A stretch of 64,000 nucleotides of DNA. It comes from Streptomyces sp. SJL17-4 (GTDB lineage: Bacteria > Actinomycetota > Actinomycetes > Streptomycetales > Streptomycetaceae). The notes under the pieces are model-generated. The model worked only from the letters and a program-made list of their open reading frames with translations. It had not been told where the DNA came from and searched no databases. Positions 23,761-32,482 of this stretch are shown here, in pieces; the first letter of the stretch is position 1, and the number at the start of each line of letters is the position of its first letter. The position numbers and the translations under genes are program-made. The DNA lies in contig NZ_CP104578.1 in NCBI RefSeq assembly GCF_036826855.1, positions 7,002,501-7,066,500 on the forward strand. The letters run 5' to 3'.

Positions 23761-24312
23761 ATGACGACTGAGCCGGAGCAGCAGATCGGAGTGGGGACGC
23801 GGGACGCGTTCCAGCGCCTGTGGACGCCTCATCGGATGGCGTACATCCAGGGCGAGAACAAGCCGACCGGGCCGGGCGCCGAGGACGGCTGTCCGTTCTG
23901 CTCGATTCCGTCGAAGTCGGACGAGGACGGTCTGGTGATCGCCCGGGGCCAGAGCGTGTACACGGTCCTCAACCTGTACCCGTACAACGGCGGTCACCTC
24001 ATGGTCGTCCCCTACCGTCACGTCGCCGACTACACGGATCTGGACGCGGCGGAGACGTTGGAGCTCGCCGACTTCACCAAGCGCGCGATGGTCGCGCTGC
24101 GGGCCGCCTCCGGCGCGCACGGCTTCAACATCGGCATGAACCAGGGCGCCGTCGCGGGCGCCGGGATCGCCGCACACCTGCACCAGCACGTGGTGCCGCG
24201 CTGGGGCGGGGACACCAACTTCATGCCGGTCGTCGGGCACACCAAGGTGCTGCCGCAGCTTCTCGCGGACACCCGGAAGATGCTGGCCGACGCCTGGCCC
24301 GCCGCCATCTGA
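23761..24312 (+). CDS. HIT-family nucleotide hydrolase/transferase
   Basis: A 183-residue histidine-triad protein. HLHQHVVPRW (~140-149) is the HxHxHxx catalytic motif; PFCSI near the N-terminus and YPYNGGHLMVVPYRH (~77-91) are typical of the actinobacterial AP4A hydrolase/phosphorylase-like group. It probably hydrolyses diadenosine polyphosphates or adenylated compounds. ATG 23761 (MTTEPEQQ) is preferred; ATG 23749 would add four residues. It is divergent from the channel gene, only ~77 bp away. Its last codons and stop (GCC GCC ATC TGA) belong to the first unit of a 35-bp tandem repeat. Confidence 0.9.
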   Translation: MTTEPEQQIGVGTRDAFQRLWTPHRMAYIQGENKPTGPGAEDGCPFCSIPSKSDEDGLVIARGQSVYTVLNLYPYNGGHLMVVPYRHVADYTDLDAAETLELADFTKRAMVALRAASGAHGFNIGMNQGAVAGAGIAAHLHQHVVPRWGGDTNFMPVVGHTKVLPQLLADTRKMLADAWPAAI

Positions 24313-24427
24313 TCCGTACGCGTCCGGCAGGACCGGCCGCCATCTGATCCGTACGCGTCCGGCAGGACCGGCCGCCATCTGATCCGTACGCGTCCGGCAG
24401 GACCGGCCGCCATCCGATCCGTACGCG
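24301..24427. repeat. 35-bp tandem repeat across the HIT gene stop codon
   Basis: Three identical 35-bp units start at 24301, 24336 and 24371, followed by a 22-bp partial unit (24406-24427) with one base change. Each unit begins GCCGCCATCTGATCCGTACG, so each contains a copy of the last three codons and stop of the HIT gene; only the first is used. Confidence 0.95.
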
Positions 24428-24463
24428 AAGGGCCCGGGCCACAGCAGTGGACCCGGGCCCTTC
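24427..24463. terminator. Bidirectional terminator between HIT gene and membrane protein gene
   Basis: GAAGGGCCCGGG (24427-24438) pairs with CCCGGGCCCTTC (24452-24463), and inner CCAC (24439-24442) pairs with GTGG (24447-24450), leaving an AGCA loop and a bulged A. Confidence 0.85.
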
Positions 24464-24509
24464 GTCGTACGGTCCGGTCACGGTCTCCCGGTCCTTCGCG
24501 TACGGCCCG

Positions 24510-26168
24510 TCACGCGTCGTAGACGTCGGCCTTCTTGGGGCCCGGCTCCTGGATGCCACCGCTGAGGACCAGCGAGCGGTTGGTGAAGCGCTCCGTGTCC
24601 ACGTTGTGCTCGTCCAGGAACTTCAGGGTCGCGGAGTGGACCGCGCGCAGCACCGGCGTCGCCATCCTTATGGCATCGTCGGCCATGAAGCGGTTCTTCC
24701 AGAGCGGACCGGCCCAGACGTGGCGCAGGCCGAAGGGCTCGGGCAGGACCATCTTGCCGCCGAGGAACTCCAGGACCGGCGGGTACCAGGTGAGCGGTGC
24801 GCGCACCGCCAGCCGGACGATGTCGTCGGTGTCGAGCAGCGGCTGCTGGATCTCCTTCGTCTCCCAGAAGCGGACCGCCTTGGAGACCTCCTTGGTCTTG
24901 GCCTTCGGCTTCGTGGTGAACAGACCGTGCACGGGGCCGAGCGCGTGGCCGGTGACCTCGATCCTGAGCGTGTGGTGCAGCGAGGTCACCGTGACCATCA
25001 TCGTGAGGACGAGGTTCCCGTCCCAGAGGGTGAACTGCACGCCGAGGTAGTGACGGTTGCCGGCGCCGAACTGCTGGTCGTTGCAGATGCGCTGTATCTC
25101 GTGCGGCTTGACCTGGAAGTGGACGATGTTGTCGCCCTCGGGCCGGGTGACCTCGTCGGCGCCCTCGCCGACGGCGGAGACGACCCAGTGCTTGACGGTC
25201 GGCTTCGGGAAACCGGTCTTCAGGGAGCCGCGCTCCAGCAGCGAGAGCTCGTCGTGGATCTTGCGGATGACGTCCCAGGCGCGGAAGTCGTGGATCTCCC
25301 GGCCGGCCACGGGGACGAGTTCCTCGGCGAGGGTCCAGCTGCCCCAGCGGGTGCCCAGACCGAGGATGCCCTTGGGTCCGGCGTAGAACGCGATGTTGGA
25401 CTGCTGCTCGGCCGAGAGCTTCTCCAGGTTCAGCCGGAGCTCCTCGGCCGACTTCTCGCCGGGGTCCTGCGGAACGGACTTGGGGACCTGCGGACCGGCG
25501 CCGCCGCCGCTGAGCAGACCGGTCCAGCGCTCCCGCAGGTCGACGGCGGACCTGTCGCAGATCCGGCGGGCCAGGAACCAGCCGATGACCGGGGCCACGA
25601 GCATGGCGCGCAGATAGTTCGGCAGGATCCCGTCGAAGGGCAGCCTGATCAGCACGAGCGCGGCGAAGATCCCCGCCGCCCACAGCAGGAGGGTGCCGAT
25701 GATGCTCGTCCGCTTGTTCTCGGAGCCGGCGGCGAGGCGGCGCAGCTGGATGACGCCGAGCCAGAGCAGCAGGCCGGGCAGGAAGAGGATGCCGCAGACG
25801 AAGGTGACCATGGTCAGCTGGGCATCGCGCCGACGGCGGATGTGGGTGGCCGCGAGGCAGTGCTCGACGACCGGCTGCGGCTCGGCGCCGAAGGACTGGA
25901 TGAGGGCCTTGCGGCCGCCGCCGAGCATGCGGACCTGGACCGCGCGGGAGAAGGCCTCGCCGAGGTCGGGCCGGAAGAGCTTCTCCCATTTCCCGGCCTT
26001 GAGCGTCGTCTTGTAGAGCTCGTTGTCGGCCTGCTGGATCGTGTCGAGCGGGCTGTCGCGGTACGCGGCGGACGCGAGCGCGTTGGTCGCCCCCGTACCA
26101 CCGCCCGTGCCCATGAGGGGGACCTGCGCCCCGGGTCCGAAGCCATCGATCGCCACTGCCGCCCCCAT
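24510..26168 (-). CDS. Conserved membrane protein of unknown function
   Basis: A 552-residue protein. The N-terminal ~120 residues are soluble (MGAAVAIDGFGPGAQVPLMG, DSPLDTIQQADNELYKTTLK). Two to four hydrophobic helices follow (MVTFVCGILFLPGLLLWLG, TLLLWAAGIFAALVLIRLPF), then a long soluble C-terminal part (LTMMVTVTSLHHTLRIEVTG) of unknown fold. No enzyme motif is recognised. I chose ATG 26168 because the upstream extension to 26306 (with several Cys and His) is not protein-like in composition. A ribosome binding site is not obvious. Confidence 0.8.
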   Translation of the reverse strand: MGAAVAIDGFGPGAQVPLMGTGGGTGATNALASAAYRDSPLDTIQQADNELYKTTLKAGKWEKLFRPDLGEAFSRAVQVRMLGGGRKALIQSFGAEPQPVVEHCLAATHIRRRRDAQLTMVTFVCGILFLPGLLLWLGVIQLRRLAAGSENKRTSIIGTLLLWAAGIFAALVLIRLPFDGILPNYLRAMLVAPVIGWFLARRICDRSAVDLRERWTGLLSGGGAGPQVPKSVPQDPGEKSAEELRLNLEKLSAEQQSNIAFYAGPKGILGLGTRWGSWTLAEELVPVAGREIHDFRAWDVIRKIHDELSLLERGSLKTGFPKPTVKHWVVSAVGEGADEVTRPEGDNIVHFQVKPHEIQRICNDQQFGAGNRHYLGVQFTLWDGNLVLTMMVTVTSLHHTLRIEVTGHALGPVHGLFTTKPKAKTKEVSKAVRFWETKEIQQPLLDTDDIVRLAVRAPLTWYPPVLEFLGGKMVLPEPFGLRHVWAGPLWKNRFMADDAIRMATPVLRAVHSATLKFLDEHNVDTERFTNRSLVLSGGIQEPGPKKADVYDA

Positions 26169-26291
26169 CGCCGCGGTTACTTGTGCGGGCTGTTCCCAAC
26201 TGCCGCGCCCCGCACACCTTCTGAGCTGGGCACCACAGCGTAACCGGGGACCGTCGTGTGCGTCACCGCCTGTGGATATCGCGGCCGAATG

Positions 26292-26321
26292 ACGTTCGCC
26301 CGACATGTGCCGGGCGAACGT
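26292..26321 (-). terminator. Terminator after the EF-G paralogue gene
   Basis: ACGTTCGCCCG (26292-26302), loop ACATGTGC, CGGGCGAACGT (26311-26321), an 11-bp perfect stem located ~70 bp past the stop on the minus strand. Confidence 0.75.
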
Positions 26322-26387
26322 TCACCGCTGTCACTCCCGTGTCACTCCCTTGCCGCTCCCGTGTCGATCCCTCAACAAGGCGCCCTT

Positions 26388-28583
26388 TCAGGACTCTTCG
26401 CGGACCTTCTCGGCGAGGTGCGGCGGCATCGGCTCGTGCCGGGCGTACGTACGGTCGAACCGGCCCGTGCCGTGAGACACGGACCGGAGGTCGATCGCGT
26501 ACCGCCCGATCTCGATCTCCGGCACCTCGGCCCGGACCACGGTCCGCCCGGGGCCGGCCTGGTCGGTGCCGACGACCCGGCCCCGTCGCCCCGACAGATC
26601 GCTCATCACGGGACCGACGTACTCGTCGGGCACCAGGACCTGGACCTCGGCGACCGGCTCCAGGAGGTGCACGGCGACCTCGGCGGCCGCCTCGCGCAGC
26701 GCGAGCGCCCCGGCCGTCTGGAAGGCGGCGTCGGAGGAGTCCACCGAGTGGGCCTTGCCGTCCTTGAGGGTGACCCGGATGTCGACGAGCGGATAGCCGG
26801 CCGCGACGCCCCGCGCGGCCTGGGCCCGTACGCCCTTCTCGACGGAGGGGATGAACTGCCGGGGGACCGCGCCGCCGACCACCTTGTCGACGAACTCGAT
26901 GCCGCTGCCCGGCGGGAGCGGCTCCACCTCGATCTCGCAGATGGCGTACTGGCCGTGGCCGCCGGACTGTTTGACGTGCCGGCCCCGGCCGGCCGACGTG
27001 CCGCCGAAGGTCTCGCGCAACGACACCTTGTACGGCACGGCGTCGACCTGGACCCCGTACCGGCCGCGGAGACGTTCGAGGACGACGTCCTGGTGGGCCT
27101 CGCCCAGGCACCACAGGACGACCTGCCGGGTGTCCTGGTTCTGTTCGAGGCGCAGGGTGGGGTCCTCGGCGACCAGCCGGGCGAGGCCTTGTGAGAGCCG
27201 GTCCTCGTCGGCCTTGCCGTGGGCCTGGACGGCGAGCGGGAGCAGCGGCTCCGGCATGCTCCAGGGCTCCATGAGCAGCGGATCGTCCTTCGCGGAGATC
27301 GTGTCGCCGGTCTCCGCGCGGCCCAGCCGGGCCACACAGGCGAGGTCCCCGGCGATGCAGTGCGCCATGGGCCGCTGCTGCTTGCCGAAGGGGGAGGTGA
27401 GGCCGCCGATCCGCTCGTCGACGTCGTGGTCCTCGTGGCCCCGGTCGGCCAGGCCGTGCCCGGAGACGTGGACGGTCTCGTCGGGGCGCAGGGTGCCGGA
27501 GAAGACCCGGACCAGGGAGACGCGGCCCACGTAGGGGTCGGCGGCGGTCTTGACGACCTCGGCGACCAGGGGGCCTTCGGGGTCGCAGGTGAGGGGCGGT
27601 CGGGGCTGCCCGTCCGGGGTGGTGACGGCGGGCGGTTCGTGCTCCAGGGGCGAGGGGAACCCGCCGGTGATGAGCTCCAGGAGTTCGAGGGTGCCCAGAC
27701 CCTGCGTACCGCCGTCGGCGGCGGGGGCGGCCGCGAGCACCGGGTGGAAGGTGCCCCGGGCGACGGCCTTCTCCAGGTCGTCGACGAGCGTCTTCACATC
27801 GATCGACTCGCCACCGAGGTAGCGGTCCATCAGGGTCTCGTCCTCGCTCTCGGCGATGATCCCCTCGATCAGCCGGGCGCGGGCCTCCGCGATCAGCTCC
27901 CGCTGGCCCTCGTCGGGCGGGCCCTCCTTCCGTACCCCCGTCGAGTAGTCGAAGATCCGCTCCGAGAGCAGGCCGACCAGACCGGTCGTGGGCGCGTGCC
28001 CGTCGGCGCCCTCCTCGCCGCGCACCGGCAGGTAGAGGGGCAGGACGGCGTCCGGGTCGTCGCGGCCGAAGAGCGAGGCACAGACGGCGGTGAGCTCGCC
28101 GAAGTCGGTGCGGGCGGTGTCGAGGTGGGTGACGACGATGGCGCGGGGCATGCCGACGGCGGCGCACTCCTCCCAGACCATCCGGGTGGAGGCGGCGACG
28201 GCGTCGGCCTCCTGGGCGGCCGAGACGACGAAGAGGGCCGCGTCCGCCGCGCGCAGACCGGCCCTCAGCTCCCCGACGAAGTCGGCGTACCCGGGGGTGT
28301 CGAGGAGGTTGATCTTGTACCCGTCCCAGCCGACCGGAACGAGGGAGAGCTGTACGGAGCGATGCTGGCGGTGCTCGATCTCGTCGTAGTCGGAGACGGT
28401 GCCGCCGTCCTCGACCCGGCCCGCCCGGTTGAGTGCCCCGGCGGTCTGCGCGAGCGCCTCGACCAGGGTCGTCTTGCCCGATCCGCTGTGGCCGACCAGC
28501 ACCACGTTCCGTACGGCCGTGGGCCGGTCGGCCGTCAAAGCCCTGCCGGCGGCTCCGGCGGCCGTGTTCGCCTTGTCACCCAT
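26388..28583 (-). CDS. Elongation factor G-like translational GTPase paralogue (EF-G2 type)
   Basis: A 731-residue protein with the EF-G domain order: G domain, II, III, IV (GRGRHVKQSGGHGQYAICEI) and V (EPVAEVQVLVPDEYVG). The P-loop is GHSGSGKT (31-38). Switch II reads DTPGYADF (95-102): the catalytic His that follows DTPG in EF-G is Tyr99. The G4 motif, NKxD in most translational GTPases, is THLD (152-155). These are features of EF-G-like paralogues such as mycobacterial EF-G2, so slow or absent GTP hydrolysis and a role other than bulk translocation are likely. GTP binding itself may be intact. ATG 28583 has GGGAGGA 8 nt upstream. It is divergent from pgsA. Confidence 0.93.
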   Translation of the reverse strand: MGDKANTAAGAAGRALTADRPTAVRNVVLVGHSGSGKTTLVEALAQTAGALNRAGRVEDGGTVSDYDEIEHRQHRSVQLSLVPVGWDGYKINLLDTPGYADFVGELRAGLRAADAALFVVSAAQEADAVAASTRMVWEECAAVGMPRAIVVTHLDTARTDFGELTAVCASLFGRDDPDAVLPLYLPVRGEEGADGHAPTTGLVGLLSERIFDYSTGVRKEGPPDEGQRELIAEARARLIEGIIAESEDETLMDRYLGGESIDVKTLVDDLEKAVARGTFHPVLAAAPAADGGTQGLGTLELLELITGGFPSPLEHEPPAVTTPDGQPRPPLTCDPEGPLVAEVVKTAADPYVGRVSLVRVFSGTLRPDETVHVSGHGLADRGHEDHDVDERIGGLTSPFGKQQRPMAHCIAGDLACVARLGRAETGDTISAKDDPLLMEPWSMPEPLLPLAVQAHGKADEDRLSQGLARLVAEDPTLRLEQNQDTRQVVLWCLGEAHQDVVLERLRGRYGVQVDAVPYKVSLRETFGGTSAGRGRHVKQSGGHGQYAICEIEVEPLPPGSGIEFVDKVVGGAVPRQFIPSVEKGVRAQAARGVAAGYPLVDIRVTLKDGKAHSVDSSDAAFQTAGALALREAAAEVAVHLLEPVAEVQVLVPDEYVGPVMSDLSGRRGRVVGTDQAGPGRTVVRAEVPEIEIGRYAIDLRSVSHGTGRFDRTYARHEPMPPHLAEKVREES

Positions 28584-28855
28584 GATGTGTTCCTCCCGAC
28601 TGCTCGCACGGTGCGGCGGGACGCGGGCGCGGGGGAGTGGTGTGTCGCGGTACGGCTCCGGCGGGTGCCCGCGGTGGTCCTTCGAGCTTTGCACCGACGC
28701 AAGGAGGCGTCCATACGTCGTACACGGGGAGGGCCCCTCGGAGGGGACGCCGACGCGGCGGGGCGGGTGCCGCCCGTACGTCGGGGCGCGCGTGGCTACG
28801 ATGGGTGAGCCGGTGGTCGTAGGGGCCGCGCGGCCCACCGAACCTCGGGAAGGCC

Positions 28856-29518
28856 ATGCTGAACAAGTACGCGCGTGCATTTTTTACGCGTGTCCTCACA
28901 CCGTTCGCCGCGTTTCTGCTCCGCAGGGGCGTCAGTCCCGACGCGGTCACGCTCATCGGCACGGCGGGAGTGATGGCCGGTGCGCTGGTGTTCTTCCCCC
29001 GCGGGGAGTTCTTCTGGGGCACCATCGTCATCACCCTCTTCGTCTTCTCCGACCTCGTCGACGGCAACATGGCCCGGCAGGCGGGGATCTCCAGCCGCTG
29101 GGGCGCCTTCCTCGACTCGACGCTGGACCGGGTCGCCGACGGCGCCATCTTCGGCGGCTTCGCGCTCTGGTACGCGGGCAAGGGCGACGACAACGTGCTG
29201 TGCGCCGTGGCGATCTTCTGCCTGGCGAGCGGGCAGGTCGTGTCGTACACCAAGGCCCGAGGTGAATCGATTGGCCTGCCCGTCGCCGTCAACGGTCTGA
29301 TCGAACGTGCCGAACGCCTGGTGATCTCGCTCGTCGCGGCCGGCCTCGCCGGACTCCACACGTTCGGCGTGCCCGGGATCGAGGTGCTGCTGCCGATCGC
29401 GCTGTGGATCGTGGCCGTCGGCAGCGCCGTCACCCTGGGCCAGCGCGTCGTCACCGTACGACGGGAATCGGCCGAGGCGGACGCCGCGGCGGCCGGGGAC
29501 GGCGGGGTGACGACATGA
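28856..29518 (+). CDS. pgsA: Phosphatidylinositol phosphate synthase (CDP-alcohol phosphatidyltransferase)
   Basis: A 220-residue membrane enzyme with the CDP-alcohol phosphotransferase signature: DLVDGNMAR (Asp66, Asp69) and GAFLDSTLDRVAD (Asp87, Asp91) in helices 2-3 of about six. In actinobacteria this protein joins CDP-diacylglycerol and inositol 1-phosphate to give phosphatidylinositol phosphate. The product feeds the two downstream genes. GGGAAGG directly precedes the ATG. The stop overlaps the acyltransferase start by 4 nt (ATGA). Confidence 0.93.
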   Translation: MLNKYARAFFTRVLTPFAAFLLRRGVSPDAVTLIGTAGVMAGALVFFPRGEFFWGTIVITLFVFSDLVDGNMARQAGISSRWGAFLDSTLDRVADGAIFGGFALWYAGKGDDNVLCAVAIFCLASGQVVSYTKARGESIGLPVAVNGLIERAERLVISLVAAGLAGLHTFGVPGIEVLLPIALWIVAVGSAVTLGQRVVTVRRESAEADAAAAGDGGVTT

Positions 29519-30594
29519 GCACGCTGAGGGACGGAACGCCGGAGGGCGGCACGTCGGAGGGGCGCACGTCCGGGGGCAGCGCGCCCGAAGGCAGCACGTC
29601 GCAGGACGGCACGTCGGCGGCCGACGTGTCCCGGGGCAGCACGCTGAAGGAGCGGCTGAGCGACGGGCTGTACGGCGCCGGCTGGGCGACCGTCAAGAAG
29701 CTGCCCGAGCCGGTGGCCGCAGGTCTCGGCCGGCGGATCGCCGACTTCACGTGGAAGCGGCGGGGCAAGAGCGTCCTGCGTCTCGAGGCCAACCTCGCGC
29801 GCGTGGTGCCGGACGCCACGCCCGAGCGGCTCGCCGAGCTGTCGAAGGCCGGCATGCGCTCGTACATGCGGTACTGGATGGAGTCCTTCCGGTTGCCGAC
29901 CTGGAGCAGGGAACGGGTCGAGCGCGGGATAGACATCAAGGACGTCCACCACCTCAAGGAGGGCCTCGCCGCCGGACGCGGCGTCGTCCTGGCCCTGCCG
30001 CACCTGGCGAACTGGGACCTCGCGGGCGTGTGGGTGACCCGGTCCCTCGGCGTGCCGTTCACCACGGTCGCGGAGCGGCTCAAGCCCGAGACGCTGTACG
30101 ACCGCTTCGTGGCCTACCGCGAGTCCCTCGGCATGGAGGTCCTCCCGCACACCGGGGGCTCCGCCTTCGGCACGCTGGCGCGGCGCCTGCGGGCCGGCGG
30201 CCTGGTCTGCCTGGTCGCCGACCGCGACCTGTCCGCCTCCGGCACCGAGGTGACGTTCTTCGGCGACACGGCGCGGATGCCGGCGGGACCGGCGATCCTC
30301 GCCCAGCAGACGGGCGCACTGCTCCTTCCGGTGACGCTCTGGTACGACGACACGCCGGTCATGCGGGGGCGCATCCACCCGCCGATCGACGTACCCGAGT
30401 CAGGTACGCGGGCGGAGAAGACGTCTGTGATGACACAGGCGCTGGCCGACGCCTTCGCCGCCGGCATCGCGGACCACCCGGAGGACTGGCACATGCTGCA
30501 ACGACTGTGGCTCGCGGACCTGGAGGAACGCCCGGAGCCCGGCGCGGGTGCCGGGACCGAGGGTGTCGAGCGGGGCGGGGAGCGCGGCGAGTGA
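29515..30594 (+). CDS. Phosphatidylinositol mannoside acyltransferase (PatA-like)
   Basis: A 359-residue membrane-associated acyltransferase of the HtrB/LpxL-like group. The catalytic H-x4-D is HLANWD (~162-167). Position between pgsA and pimA, as in the mycobacterial PI-mannoside operon, supports acylation of the mannose of PIM1/PIM2. The N-terminal ~45 residues are a low-complexity Gly/Ser/Thr segment (GTPEGGTSEGRTSGGSAPEG) rarely found in relatives; the recognisable domain begins near TLKERLSDGLYGAGW. Both ends overlap neighbours (ATGA, then GTGA), indicating translational coupling. Confidence 0.9.
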   Translation: MSTLRDGTPEGGTSEGRTSGGSAPEGSTSQDGTSAADVSRGSTLKERLSDGLYGAGWATVKKLPEPVAAGLGRRIADFTWKRRGKSVLRLEANLARVVPDATPERLAELSKAGMRSYMRYWMESFRLPTWSRERVERGIDIKDVHHLKEGLAAGRGVVLALPHLANWDLAGVWVTRSLGVPFTTVAERLKPETLYDRFVAYRESLGMEVLPHTGGSAFGTLARRLRAGGLVCLVADRDLSASGTEVTFFGDTARMPAGPAILAQQTGALLLPVTLWYDDTPVMRGRIHPPIDVPESGTRAEKTSVMTQALADAFAAGIADHPEDWHMLQRLWLADLEERPEPGAGAGTEGVERGGERGE

Positions 30595-31742
30595 AGATCG
30601 GGATCGTCTGCCCGTATGCGTGGGACGTGCCGGGCGGCGTCCAGTTCCACATCCGTGACCTCGCCGAGCACCTCATCCGGCTCGGCCACGAGGTCTCCGT
30701 CCTCGCGCCCGCCGACGACGAGACGCCGCTGCCGCCGTACGTGGTGTCGGCGGGCCGTGCCGTGCCCGTGTCGTACAACGGCTCGGTGGCGCGGCTCAGC
30801 TTCGGCTTCCTCTCGGCCGCGCGGGTGCGGCGCTGGCTCCACGACGGCACCTTCGACGTCGTCCACATCCATGAGCCGACCTCGCCGTCGCTCGGGCTGC
30901 TGACCTGCTGGGCGGCGCAGGGACCGATCGTCGCCACCTTCCACACGTCGAACCCGCGCTCACGGGCGATGATCGCCGCGTATCCGATCCTCCAGCCGGC
31001 GCTGGAGAAGATCAGCGCGCGTATCGCGGTGAGCGAGTACGCGCGGCGCACGCTCGTCGAGCACCTCGGCGGCGACGCCGTGGTCATCCCCAACGGGGTC
31101 GACGTGGACTTCTTCGCGCGCGCCGAGCCGAAGAAGGAATGGCAGGGCGAGACGCTCGGCTTCATCGGGCGCATCGACGAGCCGAGGAAGGGCCTGCCCG
31201 TCCTCATGCGGGCGCTGCCCAGGATCCTCACCGAGCGGCCCGGGGCGCGGCTCCTGGTCGCCGGGCGCGGGGACGAGGAGGAGGCGGTGGCCTCGCTGCC
31301 CCGGGAGATGCGCTCGCGGGTGGAGTTCCTCGGCATGGTCAGCGACGAGGACAAGGCGCGGCTGCTGCGCAGCGTCGACGTGTACGTGGCTCCCAACACC
31401 GGCGGCGAGAGCTTCGGCATCATCCTCGTCGAGGCGCTGTCGGCGGGAGCGCCGGTCCTCGCCGCCGACCTGGACGCCTTCGCGCAGGTCCTGGACCAGG
31501 GGGCGGCGGGCGAACTCTTCACCAACGAGGACGCGGACGCGCTCGCGGACGCGGCGATCCGCCTCCTCGGCGACGAGGAGCGCCGCGCGGAACTGAGAGC
31601 CCGTGGCTCGGCCCATGTACGCCGCTTCGACTGGACGACGGTCGGCGCGGACATCCTGGCGGTCTACGAGACGGTGACGGACGGCGCGGCGGCGGTGGAC
31701 ACGGACGAACGCGTGGGGCTGCGGGCACGATTGGGTCTGTAG
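30591..31742 (+). CDS. pimA: Phosphatidylinositol alpha-mannosyltransferase
   Basis: A 383-residue GT4-family GT-B glycosyltransferase. N-terminal acceptor half: CPYAWDVPGGVQFHIRDLAEH (~7-27); the EX7E element is ESFGIILVE (~286-294), preceded by VYVAPNTGGE. It transfers mannose from GDP-mannose to phosphatidylinositol on the cytoplasmic face, first step of PIM synthesis. GTG 30591 overlaps the acyltransferase TGA (GTGA). Confidence 0.93.
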   Translation: MKIGIVCPYAWDVPGGVQFHIRDLAEHLIRLGHEVSVLAPADDETPLPPYVVSAGRAVPVSYNGSVARLSFGFLSAARVRRWLHDGTFDVVHIHEPTSPSLGLLTCWAAQGPIVATFHTSNPRSRAMIAAYPILQPALEKISARIAVSEYARRTLVEHLGGDAVVIPNGVDVDFFARAEPKKEWQGETLGFIGRIDEPRKGLPVLMRALPRILTERPGARLLVAGRGDEEEAVASLPREMRSRVEFLGMVSDEDKARLLRSVDVYVAPNTGGESFGIILVEALSAGAPVLAADLDAFAQVLDQGAAGELFTNEDADALADAAIRLLGDEERRAELRARGSAHVRRFDWTTVGADILAVYETVTDGAAAVDTDERVGLRARLGL

Positions 31743-31835
31743 CCCCCCACAGGACCGCCGCCCCACCCGGCCTCGGGCGCCCCCGCCCCGCCCCGCGGGA
31801 CGATTGCCCACACGGGGGTGGGGCAGGCTTGGGCC

Positions 31836-32471
31836 ATGGTTGCGATCAGCCGGCTCGATCTGGGGTACTTCACCCGGCCCGCCGAGGAATGGGGCGGGCC
31901 CCACGACCGCCAGGAGCCGACGCTCGGCTACCTCGTGCGGTACGGGAACGGCGCCCTGCTCTTCGACACCGGGATGGGGGAGGGCTCCCCCGAGGCGGAC
32001 GCCCACTACCGGCCCGTCCGGCGGAGCCTCGACGTAGGGCCCGACGACGTGGACCTCGTGGTCAACTGCCACCTCCACTTCGACCACATCGGCGGCAACC
32101 AGCGCTTCCCCGACACCCCCGTCCTCGTCCAGCGCACCGAGCTCGCCACCGCCCGCGCCGGCGGGTACACCATCGACTCGCTCCTGCCCGGGGTCCGGTA
32201 CGTGGAGCTGGACGGCGAGTACGAGATCGCGCCCGGCGTACGCATCGTGCCGACGCCCGGACACACCGAAGGGCACCAGTCCCTCTTCCTCGACCACGGC
32301 GACCGTGTGACCGTCCTCGCGGGACAGGCCTACGACTTCGCGGCCGAGTTCGGCACCCCGTACCGCCCCTGGCTCGACCGGCTCGCCGAGCTCGCCGCGG
32401 GCCGCCCCGCGCGTGTCCTGTTCGCCCATGACCATGACCTTTGGGAAGGGGTGCTGCCGCCGCCCCGGTAG
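31836..32471 (+). CDS. Metallo-beta-lactamase-fold hydrolase
   Basis: A 211-residue protein with HLHFDHIGG (~77-85), PTPGHTEGH (~137-145) and a late AHDHD (~197-201), giving a complete dinuclear zinc site of the MBL fold. The arrangement recalls AHL-lactonase-like (AiiA-type) members, but that fold includes many unrelated hydrolases and actinobacteria do not generally use AHLs, so I do not assign it. ATG 31836 (MVAISRLDLGYF) follows a CAGGCT hexamer by 6 nt; no Shine-Dalgarno, possibly leaderless. Confidence 0.85.
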   Translation: MVAISRLDLGYFTRPAEEWGGPHDRQEPTLGYLVRYGNGALLFDTGMGEGSPEADAHYRPVRRSLDVGPDDVDLVVNCHLHFDHIGGNQRFPDTPVLVQRTELATARAGGYTIDSLLPGVRYVELDGEYEIAPGVRIVPTPGHTEGHQSLFLDHGDRVTVLAGQAYDFAAEFGTPYRPWLDRLAELAAGRPARVLFAHDHDLWEGVLPPPR

Positions 32472-32474
32472 CCT
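32469..32474 (+). promoter_or_regulatory. -10 box for LemA-like gene, leaderless type
   Basis: TAGCCT lies 8 nt before GTG 32483 and includes the TAG stop (32469-32471) of the upstream gene. Confidence 0.4.
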
Positions 32475-32482
32475 TTCCGCCC

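Noticed and set aside
24313..24440. Short minus-strand ORFs made of a repeated RIRWRPVLPDAYGSDG-type peptide
   Set aside because: They are translations of the 35-bp repeat, whose period is not a multiple of three, and have no ribosome binding site.
31836..32471. Quorum-quenching AHL lactonase
   Set aside because: The MBL motifs are present but not specific; no supporting context.
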